Positions 24,515 to 32,759 of a DNA stretch of 49,107 nucleotides are shown here, piece after piece. This DNA comes from Lachnospiraceae bacterium (GTDB taxonomy: Bacteria > Bacillota_A > Clostridia > Lachnospirales > Lachnospiraceae), in the NCBI GenBank assembly GCA_017464645.1, contig JAFTZF010000020.1, forward strand, positions 1-49,107, in the 5' to 3' direction. Numbering within the stretch: the stretch's first letter is position 1; each line of letters starts with the position of its first letter. The notes beneath the pieces are model-generated. The model was given only the letters and a program-made list of their open reading frames with translations. It ran no database searches and was not told the origin of the DNA. The translations under genes were made by a program, and so were the position numbers.

Positions 24515-25399
24515 TCAGCGGAAAATATTTTTCTCGAATTTACGGGCAAACAGATGGGGCAGGGAAAGGAGCAGTTCCTTGTCCGATGGCTGGAACACGT
24601 AGGGACTGTTGTTGGCACCTCGTTTCCAGTCCACATAGCGCAGGTTGGTCATGAAATCTGCATCTGCGTATGGGGCATAAATCCGCTCAGCAAATTCGGA
24701 GTTGGCAGCCAGAGTCTGTAAGAACAGTTCATCTGCGCAGACCGAGCGGCCAAAGGTCCGGGCGATCCAGTCCTCCTTGCTTAAGGTATAGCGGGCAAAG
24801 GCATCGGTAATACTGAACCAGTTAGCACCTTTTTGGACAGTGAGATTGGTGCCCTTTAAACGGTCCACCTTCAGCAGACGCTGGATCCGGGTAAATAAGG
24901 AATCCATGGGCTCTGCCAGCGGATGAGAGTTTTCCCTGAAAATATGATACAGAGAAATGCGCTCCCGCACATATCCGGGCACATCCGGGCTGTCAAAGGC
25001 CAGAAATTCGGTGCCTTCGGGTACGGCTTTCATCCGGCTGTCGAAAAAGTCCAGAATCTGCTCAGGCGATTTGATGGGTAAATCGGAGCCGGACAGCAGA
25101 TGATAGTAGGCATAGTGTTCCCTGCCGGCAGCGGCCTTTAAGAGCAGCAGCTCACAGGCAATCTGGCTGTAACCGCCCCAGTGGACAGAGATCCGGTCCG
25201 TGAAGATCAGAGGAGAGCAAAGCTGCAGCTCCTTTTTTTTCTCCTGGTAATCCGCCTTCAACAGGGCGAAGTCCGAGTCGGAAACTTTTTTATCGATATG
25301 CAGATAAATAACATGTCTTTCATGGTCCAGCAGAGTGATCAGTTCCAATAACAGGGGAAAGTTGTTGTGGGCCATAATTAAATAAGCGTGCTTGTCCAT
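24515..25399 (-). CDS. GT14-type beta-1,6-N-acetylglucosaminyltransferase (core-2/I-branching-like)
   Basis: The 294-residue enzyme starts MDKHAYLIMAHNNFPLLLELITLLDHERHVIYLHIDKK, the standard opening of bacterial core-2/I-branching enzymes, followed by RISVHWGGYSQIACELLLLKAA and YYHLLSGSDLPIKSPEQIL, the nucleotide-sugar region. KGANWFSITDAFARYTLS and SVCADELFLQTL match the acceptor part with the conserved Asp-Glu. These proteins transfer sugars to surface glycans. The ATG at 25399 has GAGGAG six bases upstream. No other glycan genes are adjacent. Function is by family only. Confidence 0.88.
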   Translation of the reverse strand: MDKHAYLIMAHNNFPLLLELITLLDHERHVIYLHIDKKVSDSDFALLKADYQEKKKELQLCSPLIFTDRISVHWGGYSQIACELLLLKAAAGREHYAYYHLLSGSDLPIKSPEQILDFFDSRMKAVPEGTEFLAFDSPDVPGYVRERISLYHIFRENSHPLAEPMDSLFTRIQRLLKVDRLKGTNLTVQKGANWFSITDAFARYTLSKEDWIARTFGRSVCADELFLQTLAANSEFAERIYAPYADADFMTNLRYVDWKRGANNSPYVFQPSDKELLLSLPHLFARKFEKNIFR

Positions 25400-25432
25400 G
25401 AGGCTCTCCTCGGATAAAATCAGTTTACACAA

Positions 25433-25462
25433 AGTATAACGTATTACCTACAGTATAACATA
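25433..25462. repeat. Direct repeat AGTATAAC in a divergent promoter region
   Basis: AGTATAACGTA (25433-25443) and AGTATAACATA (25452-25462) are repeated with 19-base periodicity. On the minus strand each gives GTTATACT, i.e. an extended -10-like TATACT for the glycosyltransferase gene. They could be two tandem promoters or regulator half-sites. Confidence 0.4.
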
Positions 25463-25541
25463 AAAAACCGGAAGCAGAAACAGTTTTCGTTATAAAAACT
25501 ATTTTAGAACAATTTTTTAAATTTAACAGGAGGTGTTGGAA

Positions 25542-26180
25542 ATGGGGCAGAAAGCCGGAACGAGAAAAAACAGAAGACCTACAGCCTATGTTCTGGCTCT
25601 CATCGGATTGATGACAGCCCTCATGTGCATCCTGGGACCCGTGACGATTGTGACTCCTTTTTCGCCGGTTCCCCTTTCCCTTGCAAGTCTGGCCATTTAT
25701 TTCGGTGTTTGGCTGCTGGGCTGGAAATGGGGCACGGTGAGCTGCTTGATTTACCTGCTTCTGGGACTTACGGGAATGCCCGTGTTTTCGGGGGTTACAG
25801 GAGGCCCGGGTAAATTGATGGGGCCCACAGGCGGCTATCTCATAGGCTATCTGTTTTTGACCGTTATTGCAGGCGGCTTTGTGCAGAAATGGAAGAGCAG
25901 AGGCTGGCGGCTGCTGGGATTGGTTTTGGGCACCTGGGTGCTGTATCTGTTTGGAACAGTCTGGCTGGCCCGAGTGGCGGATATGAGTCTGACCGGGGCT
26001 TTTGCAGCAGGAGTACTGCCGTTCCTTCCTTTGGATGTTAGCAAGCTGTTACTGGTATTCTTTACTGCGCCTGTGGTGGAGAGCCGGCTTAGAGAGGCAG
26101 GCCTTGTCCCGGAAGAAGTTTTGGTGTATGATAAAAAGGAGCAGGAAAATCAGAAAGAAAGTCAGGGGACGAGTGTATGA
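25542..26180 (+). CDS. bioY: Biotin ECF transporter substrate-binding subunit
   Basis: The 212-residue protein has six membrane helices and the BioY features PVTIVTPFSPVPLSLASLAIYFGVWLLGWKWGTVS, LTGMPVFSGVTGGPGKLMGPTGGYLIGYL, and LPFLPLDVSKLLLV. The GPTGGY stretch is the family hallmark. The ATG at 25542 follows AGGAGG with an eight-base gap; a GTG at 25533 would overlap the site. The polar C-terminal tail of about 30 residues is unusual for BioY. It overlaps coaX by four bases (ATGA). It needs the common ECF energising module encoded elsewhere. No BirA-type operator was seen. Confidence 0.93.
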   Translation: MGQKAGTRKNRRPTAYVLALIGLMTALMCILGPVTIVTPFSPVPLSLASLAIYFGVWLLGWKWGTVSCLIYLLLGLTGMPVFSGVTGGPGKLMGPTGGYLIGYLFLTVIAGGFVQKWKSRGWRLLGLVLGTWVLYLFGTVWLARVADMSLTGAFAAGVLPFLPLDVSKLLLVFFTAPVVESRLREAGLVPEEVLVYDKKEQENQKESQGTSV

Positions 26181-26968
26181 TTTTAGCGATTGATATTGGA
26201 AATACAAATATTGTCATCGGCTGTATTGATGGAGAAAACATTGTCTTTGAAGAGCGGCTGTATACGGATTTGAAAAAGACAGAGCTGGAGTATGCCATTA
26301 GTTTCAAGACGGTTCTGGAAATCTATGAAGTGGACAGCAGCCGGCTGCAGGGAGGAATCATTTCCTCGGTAGTGCCGCCCATTACAGCTACGGTACGCCA
26401 TGCGGCAGAGAAGATCATTAATAAAAAGATATTGGAGGTAGGCCCGGGCGTGAAGACCGGCCTGGATATTAAGATCGACAATCCGGCTCAGCTGGGCCCA
26501 GACCTGGCTGTGGGGGCAGTGGCAGGTATTGCGGAATACCAAACTCCGCTGGCAGTGGTGGATATGGGAACAGCGACCACTATCACGGTAGTCAATGAAA
26601 AGCAGCAGGTCATCGGTGGTATGATCATGCCCGGTGTGGGCGTGTCGCTGGACTCGCTCATCAACCGTACCTCTCAGCTGCCCAAGATCAGTATGGAGGC
26701 GCCCAAGCGATTCATCGGCAGTAATACGGTGGACTGCATGAAGAGCGGAGTGCTATACGGAACCGCGGCCAGTCTCGACGGTATGATAGAGCGCATCGAA
26801 GAAGAGCTGGGACAGCCGGTCACGGTAGTAGCCACCGGAGGCATGGCGAAATATATCATCCCTCACTGTCGGAAGGAGATCGTTCTGGATGATGCGCTGT
26901 TGCTGAAGGGTCTGAAGCGGATTTATGACCGGAATCAGCGGGATGATGCAAAAAAGTACCGCGGATAA
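26177..26968 (+). CDS. coaX: Type III pantothenate kinase
   Basis: The 263-residue enzyme makes 4'-phosphopantothenate, the first step of CoA synthesis. Motifs: MILAIDIGNTNIVIG (phosphate loop 1), VVDMGTATTITVV with the catalytic Asp and phosphate loop 2, GGMIMPGVGVSLDSL, and VVATGGMAKYI (adenosine motif). This is an acetate-kinase/Hsp70-like fold that requires a monovalent cation. It overlaps the end of bioY by four bases, so the two vitamin genes are coupled. Its last 113 bases are overlapped on the other strand by the 3' end of dinB. Confidence 0.95.
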   Translation: MILAIDIGNTNIVIGCIDGENIVFEERLYTDLKKTELEYAISFKTVLEIYEVDSSRLQGGIISSVVPPITATVRHAAEKIINKKILEVGPGVKTGLDIKIDNPAQLGPDLAVGAVAGIAEYQTPLAVVDMGTATTITVVNEKQQVIGGMIMPGVGVSLDSLINRTSQLPKISMEAPKRFIGSNTVDCMKSGVLYGTAASLDGMIERIEEELGQPVTVVATGGMAKYIIPHCRKEIVLDDALLLKGLKRIYDRNQRDDAKKYRG

Positions 26969-28163
26969 CGGAATCCTTGCCATAGCGCTGGCGGATCTGA
27001 TCCATGGCAGCATCTAATTTTTGAAGTTTTTCGGAGGAAGGACCGGAGTGTCCTTCTTCTTTTTTTGCCTCAGGGGTGTAGTCAAAGAGGCTGATCTGGG
27101 TAGGTGCATCCTCAGGAAGCAGTCGGGAAGTGCGCACGCCCAGTAAGCGGATGGGGCGTCCGTCCCAAAGCTTTGAAAACAAGGCACAGGAAATCTCGTA
27201 GATGGCATTTGTCGTATTGCAGGCGGATAAGGGCTGCATCTGATGGGAAGCCTTGGAAAAGTCTGAATACTTAATCTCTACAGCCACGGTCTGAGCCAGC
27301 TGATGGGCGCTGCGCAGGCGGCCGGATACACTTTCACACAGGGCCAGAAGAACCTTCTGGGCCTGGATCTGGTCTGTTACATCTTCCCGCAGAGTGGTGG
27401 AGTTGCCAATACCCTTGGCCTCCTGATGCTGGGAAATCACGGGGGACTCATCAATGCCGTTGGCATATTCCCACATGAGCTGTCCGTGGCTCTTAAAGTG
27501 GGCAGTCAGAAACTTCACATCGGCCTGAGCCAGGTCTCCGATGGTAGAGATACCAAAGTGCTGGAGCTTCTGAGCGCTGGTGCGGCCCACCATGAACAGC
27601 TCCGATACTGGCAAAGGCCACATCTTCTGGCGGATCTCCTCGGGAAACAGGGTGTGGATCCGATCCGGCTTGGTAAAATCACTGGCCATCTTGGCCAGAA
27701 GTTTACAGTTGGAAATTCCGATATTTACCGTAAAGCCAAGGGTGTCGTGGATAGTATCCTTTATCAAGGCAGCGGCCTCCATGGGAGACGGGTACAGATG
27801 AGCGATCCCGGTAAAATCCAGATAACATTCATCAATAGAAACCTTCTCAATATCCGGGGAAAAGGTGTGGAGCAGCTCCATCAGCTCCTGGCTCCTGCGG
27901 TCATAAAGGGCATGGTCGGGAGACTCCATAACCAGAGCGGGACATTTGCGCAGAGCGGAAGCTACAGGCTCGCCGGTGGAGATGCCATATTTCTTAGCAG
28001 GGATGGATTTGGCCAATACAACACCATGGCGACTGTTCTGGTCGCCTCCGATAATGGACGGAATCGTGCGAAGATCCACATCACTGCCGTTTTTCAGTTT
28101 TTCCAAAGCGCTCCAGCTTAAATAAGCGGAGTTTACATCAATGTGAAAGATAATACGTTGCAT
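26856..28163 (-). CDS. dinB: DNA polymerase IV (Y-family, translesion)
   Basis: The 435-residue polymerase has the Y-family start MQRIIFHIDVNSAYLSWSALEKL (Asp9 metal site), then SPDIEKVSIDECYLDFTG with the catalytic Asp-Glu, and NIGISNCKLLAKMASDFTKPDR. The thumb helix-hairpin-helix and the little-finger domain follow, and QISLFDY near residue 360 is a beta-clamp-binding motif. The last about 35 residues (GHKSASDPSATAHHPERSPSDSEG) are low-complexity and encoded inside the opposite strand of coaX, so the C-terminus has probably been extended by loss of an earlier stop. The start at 28163 fits the family but has only a weak binding site. Confidence 0.92.
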   Translation of the reverse strand: MQRIIFHIDVNSAYLSWSALEKLKNGSDVDLRTIPSIIGGDQNSRHGVVLAKSIPAKKYGISTGEPVASALRKCPALVMESPDHALYDRRSQELMELLHTFSPDIEKVSIDECYLDFTGIAHLYPSPMEAAALIKDTIHDTLGFTVNIGISNCKLLAKMASDFTKPDRIHTLFPEEIRQKMWPLPVSELFMVGRTSAQKLQHFGISTIGDLAQADVKFLTAHFKSHGQLMWEYANGIDESPVISQHQEAKGIGNSTTLREDVTDQIQAQKVLLALCESVSGRLRSAHQLAQTVAVEIKYSDFSKASHQMQPLSACNTTNAIYEISCALFSKLWDGRPIRLLGVRTSRLLPEDAPTQISLFDYTPEAKKEEGHSGPSSEKLQKLDAAMDQIRQRYGKDSVIRGTFLHHPADSGHKSASDPSATAHHPERSPSDSEG

Positions 28164-28285
28164 AATCTTATTATAGAACATACATTCGAAAAATGCAAGC
28201 CCCGGAGCCATTAAAAAAATGAATAAAACAGACTGATTTAGAAACAATTGTAATAAGTATTTTTAAAAGAAGGAGGTTTTATTCG

Positions 28286-29599
28286 ATGCATTTATATTTG
28301 CCGATTACGGATATCAACGCCAGGGAAATTCTGGATTCCAGAGGAAATCCCACCGTGGAAGTGGAGGTTACCGTGGAGGGAAATGTGACAGCCCGCTCAT
28401 CGGTGCCATCCGGCGCATCTACAGGAAAATTTGAGGCAGTGGAGCTGCGGGACGGCCAGTTCCGCTATCTGGGTCTGGGCGTGGAAAAGGCAGTCCATAA
28501 TGTGAATGTCAAGCTGGCGGATGTTCTGATGGGGAAAAATGCCCTGGATCAGTCCTACATTGACCATCTGCTGTGCGATGCAGACGGTACCGACAACAAA
28601 TCTAATCTGGGTGCGAATGCCACATTGGGCGTTTCCATTGCGGTAGCCAAGGCAGCATCCAAGGCACTGGGGATCCCCCTGTATCAGTATCTGGGCGGTG
28701 TCCACGCAAAACGCCTGCCTGTGCCTATGATGAATATTTTAAATGGCGGCAAGCACGCGGACAATACGGTGGATCTGCAGGAGTTTATGATCATGCCTGT
28801 GGGCGCGGGCTGTTTCAAAGAGGCCCTTCGCATGTGCGCGGAAGTTTACTACAAGCTCAAGCTGATTTTGAAAAAGCGGGGCCTTTCCACAGGAGTGGGA
28901 GATGAGGGCGGTTTCGCACCGGATCTGGCGGATACCCGGGATGCGCTGGATTGCATCGTGGAAGCCATTGAAATGGCAGGCTTTAATACGGAGCACCAGA
29001 TGAAAATAGCCATCGATGCGGCTGCCAGTGAATTCTACGACGAGAAGAGCAAGAAATATTTCTTTGAGGGAGAAAGCCGCATGCGGGGAGAAAAGGTCTA
29101 TCGCTCCACGGAAGAAATGATAGACTACTATGAGGAACTGATTCAGGATTATCCAATCATTTCCATTGAGGATGCCCTCATGGAGGAAAATTGGGACGGC
29201 TGGCAGCATTTGACCAAGCGTCTGGGTGACCGGGTGCAGCTGGTGGGAGACGACCTGTTCGTCACCAATGTGAAGCGCCTGGGAGCGGGAATCCAGCTGG
29301 GTGCCGGCAATGCCATTTTGATCAAGCCCAATCAGATTGGAACGGTTTCCGAAACCATGGACGCCATTGAGCTGGCCCAGCGCGCCGGCTATGGTACGGT
29401 GATTTCCCATCGGTCCGGAGAGACGGAGGAGTTCTTTATTGCAGACCTGGCGGTGGCAGTCAATGCGGGCCAGATCAAGACAGGCGCTCCCTGCCGCATG
29501 GAGCGGGTGGCCAAATACAACCAGCTGCTTCGGATCGAGGAGGGTCTGGAGCCGGTGGATACGTACTACAGTCCGTTTTTCCGCCTGGAGAATAAGTAA
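28286..29599 (+). CDS. eno: Enolase
   Basis: The 437-residue enzyme interconverts 2-phosphoglycerate and phosphoenolpyruvate in glycolysis. Seen are [29 protein letters not shown] (active-site loop), [12 protein letters not shown], the metal ligands in [25 protein letters not shown] and [10 protein letters not shown], the catalytic Lys in [10 protein letters not shown], and [18 protein letters not shown]. Compared with common enolases, EEFF replaces EDTT in the last motif and GAPCRMER replaces GSLSRSER, which marks a divergent paralogue type. AAGGAGG precedes the ATG. No other glycolytic genes are adjacent. Confidence 0.95.
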   Translation: MHLYLPITDINAREILDSRGNPTVEVEVTVEGNVTARSSVPSGASTGKFEAVELRDGQFRYLGLGVEKAVHNVNVKLADVLMGKNALDQSYIDHLLCDADGTDNKSNLGANATLGVSIAVAKAASKALGIPLYQYLGGVHAKRLPVPMMNILNGGKHADNTVDLQEFMIMPVGAGCFKEALRMCAEVYYKLKLILKKRGLSTGVGDEGGFAPDLADTRDALDCIVEAIEMAGFNTEHQMKIAIDAAASEFYDEKSKKYFFEGESRMRGEKVYRSTEEMIDYYEELIQDYPIISIEDALMEENWDGWQHLTKRLGDRVQLVGDDLFVTNVKRLGAGIQLGAGNAILIKPNQIGTVSETMDAIELAQRAGYGTVISHRSGETEEFFIADLAVAVNAGQIKTGAPCRMERVAKYNQLLRIEEGLEPVDTYYSPFFRLENK

Positions 29600-29622
29600 A
29601 AATTTTATCTTCAATGACTGCT

Positions 29623-29657
29623 GGGCTGCCGGTAGCTTATACAGCTACCGGCAGCCC
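29623..29657. terminator. Perfect 15-base inverted repeat after enolase
   Basis: Arms 29623-29637 and 29643-29657 are perfectly complementary around a five-base loop, GC-rich, but there is no T-run after either arm (CGTGAATAG on the right). It may terminate both convergent transcripts weakly or act as a 3' end stabiliser of the eno transcript. Confidence 0.55.
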
Positions 29658-29666
29658 CGTGAATAG

Positions 29667-30271
29667 TTAGACGTTTCTTTGCTCTCTCTTGAAAACAACC
29701 GCCAAGATAACACAAATGACAATACCGATAATATAGGGGATTGCCAATACAAACGCTGCACTTGGGGGAGCGCTGTATAAGGCGTATTGTCCACCCCACA
29801 TCAAGTTGCAGTAGTTATATGCTACAACCGAGCACATAATGTCAGACAGCAAAATTCCCAGCAGCCCAAAGATGGTAGATTTCCATCTATATGAATCATT
29901 GATGATTCGCTTATCTGATTTGAGGTGGCAGGATTAAAGATAGATAATAGCCCCCATATGATCAGACAGATAATACCGCCAATACAGATGATGATACTGA
30001 GCAACCACTGAGTTCGATTACTCGTTTGCAAGGAATCATCATTCTGCTCTTTTACAGAAAGGTTATCCTGTTCTTCATCTTCTTTCATCAGATAGTCTAA
30101 TGAAACGTTGAAGTAGTTGCTGATGGTCAGAAGTTTATCACTTTCCGGAACAGATTGACCTGCTTCCCATTTAGATATTGCTTGCCGGGATACGCTTAGT
30201 TGTTCTGCAAGTTGCTCTTGTGAAAGACCGCTTTTTTTGCGAAGTGCGTATAGTTTTTCTGAAAGTGCCAT
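29667..30271 (-). pseudogene. XRE-family regulator with membrane tail, frameshifted
   Basis: The N-terminal frame (29822-30271) encodes MALSEKLYALRKKSGLSQEQLAEQLSVSRQAISKWEAGQSVPESDKLLTISNYFNVSLDYLM, a classic XRE helix-turn-helix, followed by a membrane helix near residue 90. Around 29880 the membrane-like sequence passes to another frame: RWKSTIFGLLGILLSDIMCSVV and, ending at 29667, IPYIIGIVICVILAVVFKREQRNV, giving three further membrane helices. One missing base near 29890 explains this. Without the shift the first frame ends in a non-membrane tail (LPSLGCWEFCC). AAGGAGG precedes the ATG at 30271. The family pairs DNA binding with a membrane sensor part. Pseudogene, base error and frameshifting remain possible. 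Confidence 0.65.
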
Positions 30272-30654
30272 GTTTCCTCCTTTCACATTAAGCATACCGA
30301 AACCACAAGTAGAACACTATGTATATGGGGAGGCAATTACGCAACTGACAGTTGCAAATGTGTTTTCGCATGATTTTTTGTCCCTAAATTCAATTTGTTC
30401 TTAATATCTATATTAACACATCCACACAATTCCGAAAAGTTTTTGTGCAGCACATCACTACATAATTTCCGCATGATTTCCCCCGGATTTTAGCCCCGGA
30501 GAAATTTCTGTAAGTTCTCTTGCCGTTTCCGGAAAAAAATCAGTAGAATTTTTAACGAATTTGTGGTTTTCGGTTGATTTCTTGGAAAAAAGTATTAAAA
30601 TAGAGGAGGAAGATAATTTATTGAAACCATAAAGAGATACAAGGAGACGATATT
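30272..30654. other. AT-rich intergenic region between the XRE regulator and metV
   Basis: 383 bases without a supported gene. It contains a perfect palindrome GCAACTG-A-CAGTTGC (30341-30355) overlapping the likely -35 of the XRE gene (minus strand TTGCGT, 17 bases, CATAGT), which could be an operator for this autoregulator, and the metV promoter TTGATT (30574-30579), 16 bases, TAAAAT (30596-30601). No RNA gene was recognised in it. Confidence 0.5.
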
Positions 30655-31302
30655 ATGATTATCACACAGAAAAAGCCCATTGATGAATTGATGGCAATGC
30701 TGGGGGATGCAAAGAAGATTGCGATCCTTGGCTGTGGCAGCTGTGCGACAGCTTGTGCCACAGGCGGCGAGAAAGAAGTACAGGAACTCAAGGCATATCT
30801 GGAGTCCAACGGCAAGACTGTAGTGGCTACCGGAATGGCAGATTACTGCTGTATGAATATGGGTACTAAGACTGCTATGAAGAAACTGGCAGCAGGCGGC
30901 CCGGATGCAGTTGTCTGTATGAGCTGCGGAGACGGTGTGCAGGTTGCTGCAAAGCATATCAACGTACCGGTTTATCCGTCCAACAACACCATGTTCTTAG
31001 GCGAAGCAGTTCGTCTGGGTCTGTTTGAAGAAGCCTGTCATTTGTGCGGCAACTGCGTACTGGGAACCACCGGCGGCATCTGCCCCATTTCCAGATGTGC
31101 AAAATCTCTGGTAAACGGTCCCTGCGGCGGCCAGAAGAACGGCAAGTGCGAAGTGAATCCGGAAAATGAGTGCGCATGGATCATGATTTACAATAAACTG
31201 GAGTCTATGGGCCAGCTGGATAAGCTTGCTCAGACTCGTCCGGACAAGGGCTACAAAGATGTAAGCTATCCGAGAACAATTAATGCTAGGGGGAACAAAT
31301 AA
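30655..31302 (+). CDS. metV: MetV-type methylenetetrahydrofolate reductase C-terminal-domain protein
   Basis: The 215-residue protein has the cysteine motifs of MetV: GCGSCATACATGG, ADYCCMNMG, VCMSCGDGV, CHLCGNCVLGTTGGICPISRCAKSLVNGPCGG and CEVNPENECAW. These bind a 4Fe-4S cluster and zinc. In acetogens and related Clostridia MetV forms a complex with MetF to reduce methylene- to methyl-tetrahydrofolate in the methyl branch of the Wood-Ljungdahl pathway. The stop TAA shares its last base with the ATG of metF (one-base overlap), so the two are stoichiometric. The ATG follows AAGGAGA. Confidence 0.92.
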   Translation: MIITQKKPIDELMAMLGDAKKIAILGCGSCATACATGGEKEVQELKAYLESNGKTVVATGMADYCCMNMGTKTAMKKLAAGGPDAVVCMSCGDGVQVAAKHINVPVYPSNNTMFLGEAVRLGLFEEACHLCGNCVLGTTGGICPISRCAKSLVNGPCGGQKNGKCEVNPENECAWIMIYNKLESMGQLDKLAQTRPDKGYKDVSYPRTINARGNK

Positions 31303-32225
31303 TGGGAATGTTAGAGAAAGCGCTGGAAAGCGGTAAATTTGGCGTAACTGTTGAGATGGCTCCTCCCAAAGGCTACAATTTTGATGAGCAGATGGAGGCG
31401 GCTGAGCTGCTGAAGGGTAAGGTTCACGGTGTAAACGTAACAGACATGCAGTCTGCATGCTTAAAGGCAACCTCCCTTGGTTTATGTATTAAATTAAAAC
31501 AGGCTGGTCTGGAACCCATCATCCAGATGACGGGCCGTGACAGAAGCCGTATGGCAATCATGGGCGAGATGCTCTCCGCAGCCGGCTTTGGTATTGACAC
31601 CATGCTGGCTCTGACCGGTGACCATCCGGTTGTAGGTGACTGCCCGGAATCCAAGCCTGTATATGATCTGGATTCCGTAGGTATTCTGAATATGCTGTCC
31701 CAGATGGAAGCAACCGGTCTGGACTGTGGCGGAAACGAAATCGAAGGCGGCGCCCCCAAGTTCTACAAGGGTGCAGTTGTTACTCCCGTATATGAGCCTT
31801 TGTTCCTGCAGATCAACAAGCTGCGTCAGAAGGTAGATGCAGGTGCACAGTACATACAGACTCAGGGTATTTTCGACCTGGAGAGCATGAAGCGTTTCAT
31901 GGATGCTGTGGACAAAGCAAACATCAAGACTCATGTCATGGCTGGAATCATTCCGCTGAAGGCAGCAGGTATGGCTAAGTACATGAATGAAAACGTACCG
32001 GGTATTGCAGTTCCCCAGGATCTGATCGATCGTCTGGCAGCTGCAGCAGCAGAAGGCAAAGAGAAGGGCGTAAAGGGCCTGCCCATGAAGCTGGGTATCG
32101 AGATGGCAGCAGAGCTGATCGCCAAGATCAAAGATGCAGGCATCTGCGATGGTGTACATATCATGGCTATTGGTGCAGAGAAGAATGTACCGGCAATTCT
32201 GGAGAAGTCCGGTCTGTCCATCTAA
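31302..32225 (+). CDS. metF: Methylenetetrahydrofolate reductase (MetF)
   Basis: The 307-residue TIM-barrel flavoprotein shows VTVEMAPPKG with the catalytic Glu, GVNVTDMQSA, PIIQMTGRDRSRMAI, LALTGDHPVVGD and YIQTQGIFDLESMKRFM, with VMAGIIPLKAAGMAKYMNENVPGIAVP in the lower half. Together with MetV it reduces methylene-THF. This is the MetVF type with the bacterial acetogen-like layout. The gene is co-translated with metV. Whether the cell is acetogenic cannot be shown from this window. Confidence 0.94.
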   Translation: MGMLEKALESGKFGVTVEMAPPKGYNFDEQMEAAELLKGKVHGVNVTDMQSACLKATSLGLCIKLKQAGLEPIIQMTGRDRSRMAIMGEMLSAAGFGIDTMLALTGDHPVVGDCPESKPVYDLDSVGILNMLSQMEATGLDCGGNEIEGGAPKFYKGAVVTPVYEPLFLQINKLRQKVDAGAQYIQTQGIFDLESMKRFMDAVDKANIKTHVMAGIIPLKAAGMAKYMNENVPGIAVPQDLIDRLAAAAAEGKEKGVKGLPMKLGIEMAAELIAKIKDAGICDGVHIMAIGAEKNVPAILEKSGLSI

Positions 32226-32257
32226 GCAGCAGTCTGAGCACTTAAAAATATCTGATT

Positions 32258-32295
32258 CAGGGGAGTGCAGGTTTGTATTCCCCTGTTTAAATTTT
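32258..32295 (+). terminator. Terminator after metF
   Basis: CAGGGGA (32258-32264) pairs with TCCCCTG (32279-32285), followed by TTTAAATTTT. Confidence 0.65.
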
Positions 32296-32318
32296 ACCTT
32301 TTCTTTTTGAAAATGTAG

Positions 32319-32347
32319 TTGCTATTTTTAGAAAACTATGGTAAACT
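32319..32347 (+). promoter_or_regulatory. Promoter of secG
   Basis: TTGCTA (32319-32324), 17 bases, TAAACT (32342-32347). Confidence 0.5.
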
Positions 32348-32377
32348 TAACTTTGTTCGACCATAGGAGGTGTTAAA

Positions 32378-32614
32378 ATGGGTATTTTGAGAATTATTCT
32401 TACAGTTATATTCGTGTTAGTTGCTATTGCATTAACCGTTATCGTATTACTTCAGGAAGGTAAATCAGCAGGTCTGGGTACGATCGCTGGCAGCAATTCT
32501 TACTGGGAGCAGAACAAAGGACGTTCTGCAGAAGGGAAAAAAGTTTTCTGGACCAGAGTATTAGCCATCGCATTTATTGTACTTGCGGTAATTTTGAATC
32601 TGAATGTATTCTAG
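32378..32614 (+). CDS. secG: Protein translocase subunit SecG
   Basis: The 78-residue protein has two membrane helices (about 4-25 and 57-76) and the loop VLLQEGKSAGLGTIAGSNSYWEQNKGRSAEGKKVFWTRVLA, the normal SecG pattern. It supports SecYEG protein export. AGGAGGTG lies before the ATG. It is the first gene of the secG-rnr-smpB-ssrA cluster, a classic Firmicutes arrangement. Confidence 0.93.
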   Translation: MGILRIILTVIFVLVAIALTVIVLLQEGKSAGLGTIAGSNSYWEQNKGRSAEGKKVFWTRVLAIAFIVLAVILNLNVF

Positions 32615-32619
32615 TTGAT

Positions 32620-32658
32620 AAAGCACTCTTGAAAAGTCGAGAGTGCTTTTTCTTTTTC
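32620..32658 (+). terminator. Terminator between secG and rnr
   Basis: AAGCACTC (32621-32628) pairs with GAGTGCTT (32641-32648), followed by TTTTCTTTTT. It probably reduces readthrough into rnr. Confidence 0.75.
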
Positions 32659-32759
32659 AGGGATACCTTGAGAAAGGAAGTGCGCAGGTTCATACTTTGC
32701 GGGATTTGGGCAACACTAAGCTTGTAGTGTGAAAAAGCAAAACAGACAGGAAGAGAACC

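Noticed and set aside
25400..25541. BirA operator before bioY
   Set aside because: No GTTAAC-type inverted repeat; only the direct repeat AGTATAAC is present.
29860..29900. Programmed frameshifting in the XRE gene
   Set aside because: No slippery heptamer followed by a pseudoknot was seen; a lost base is simpler.
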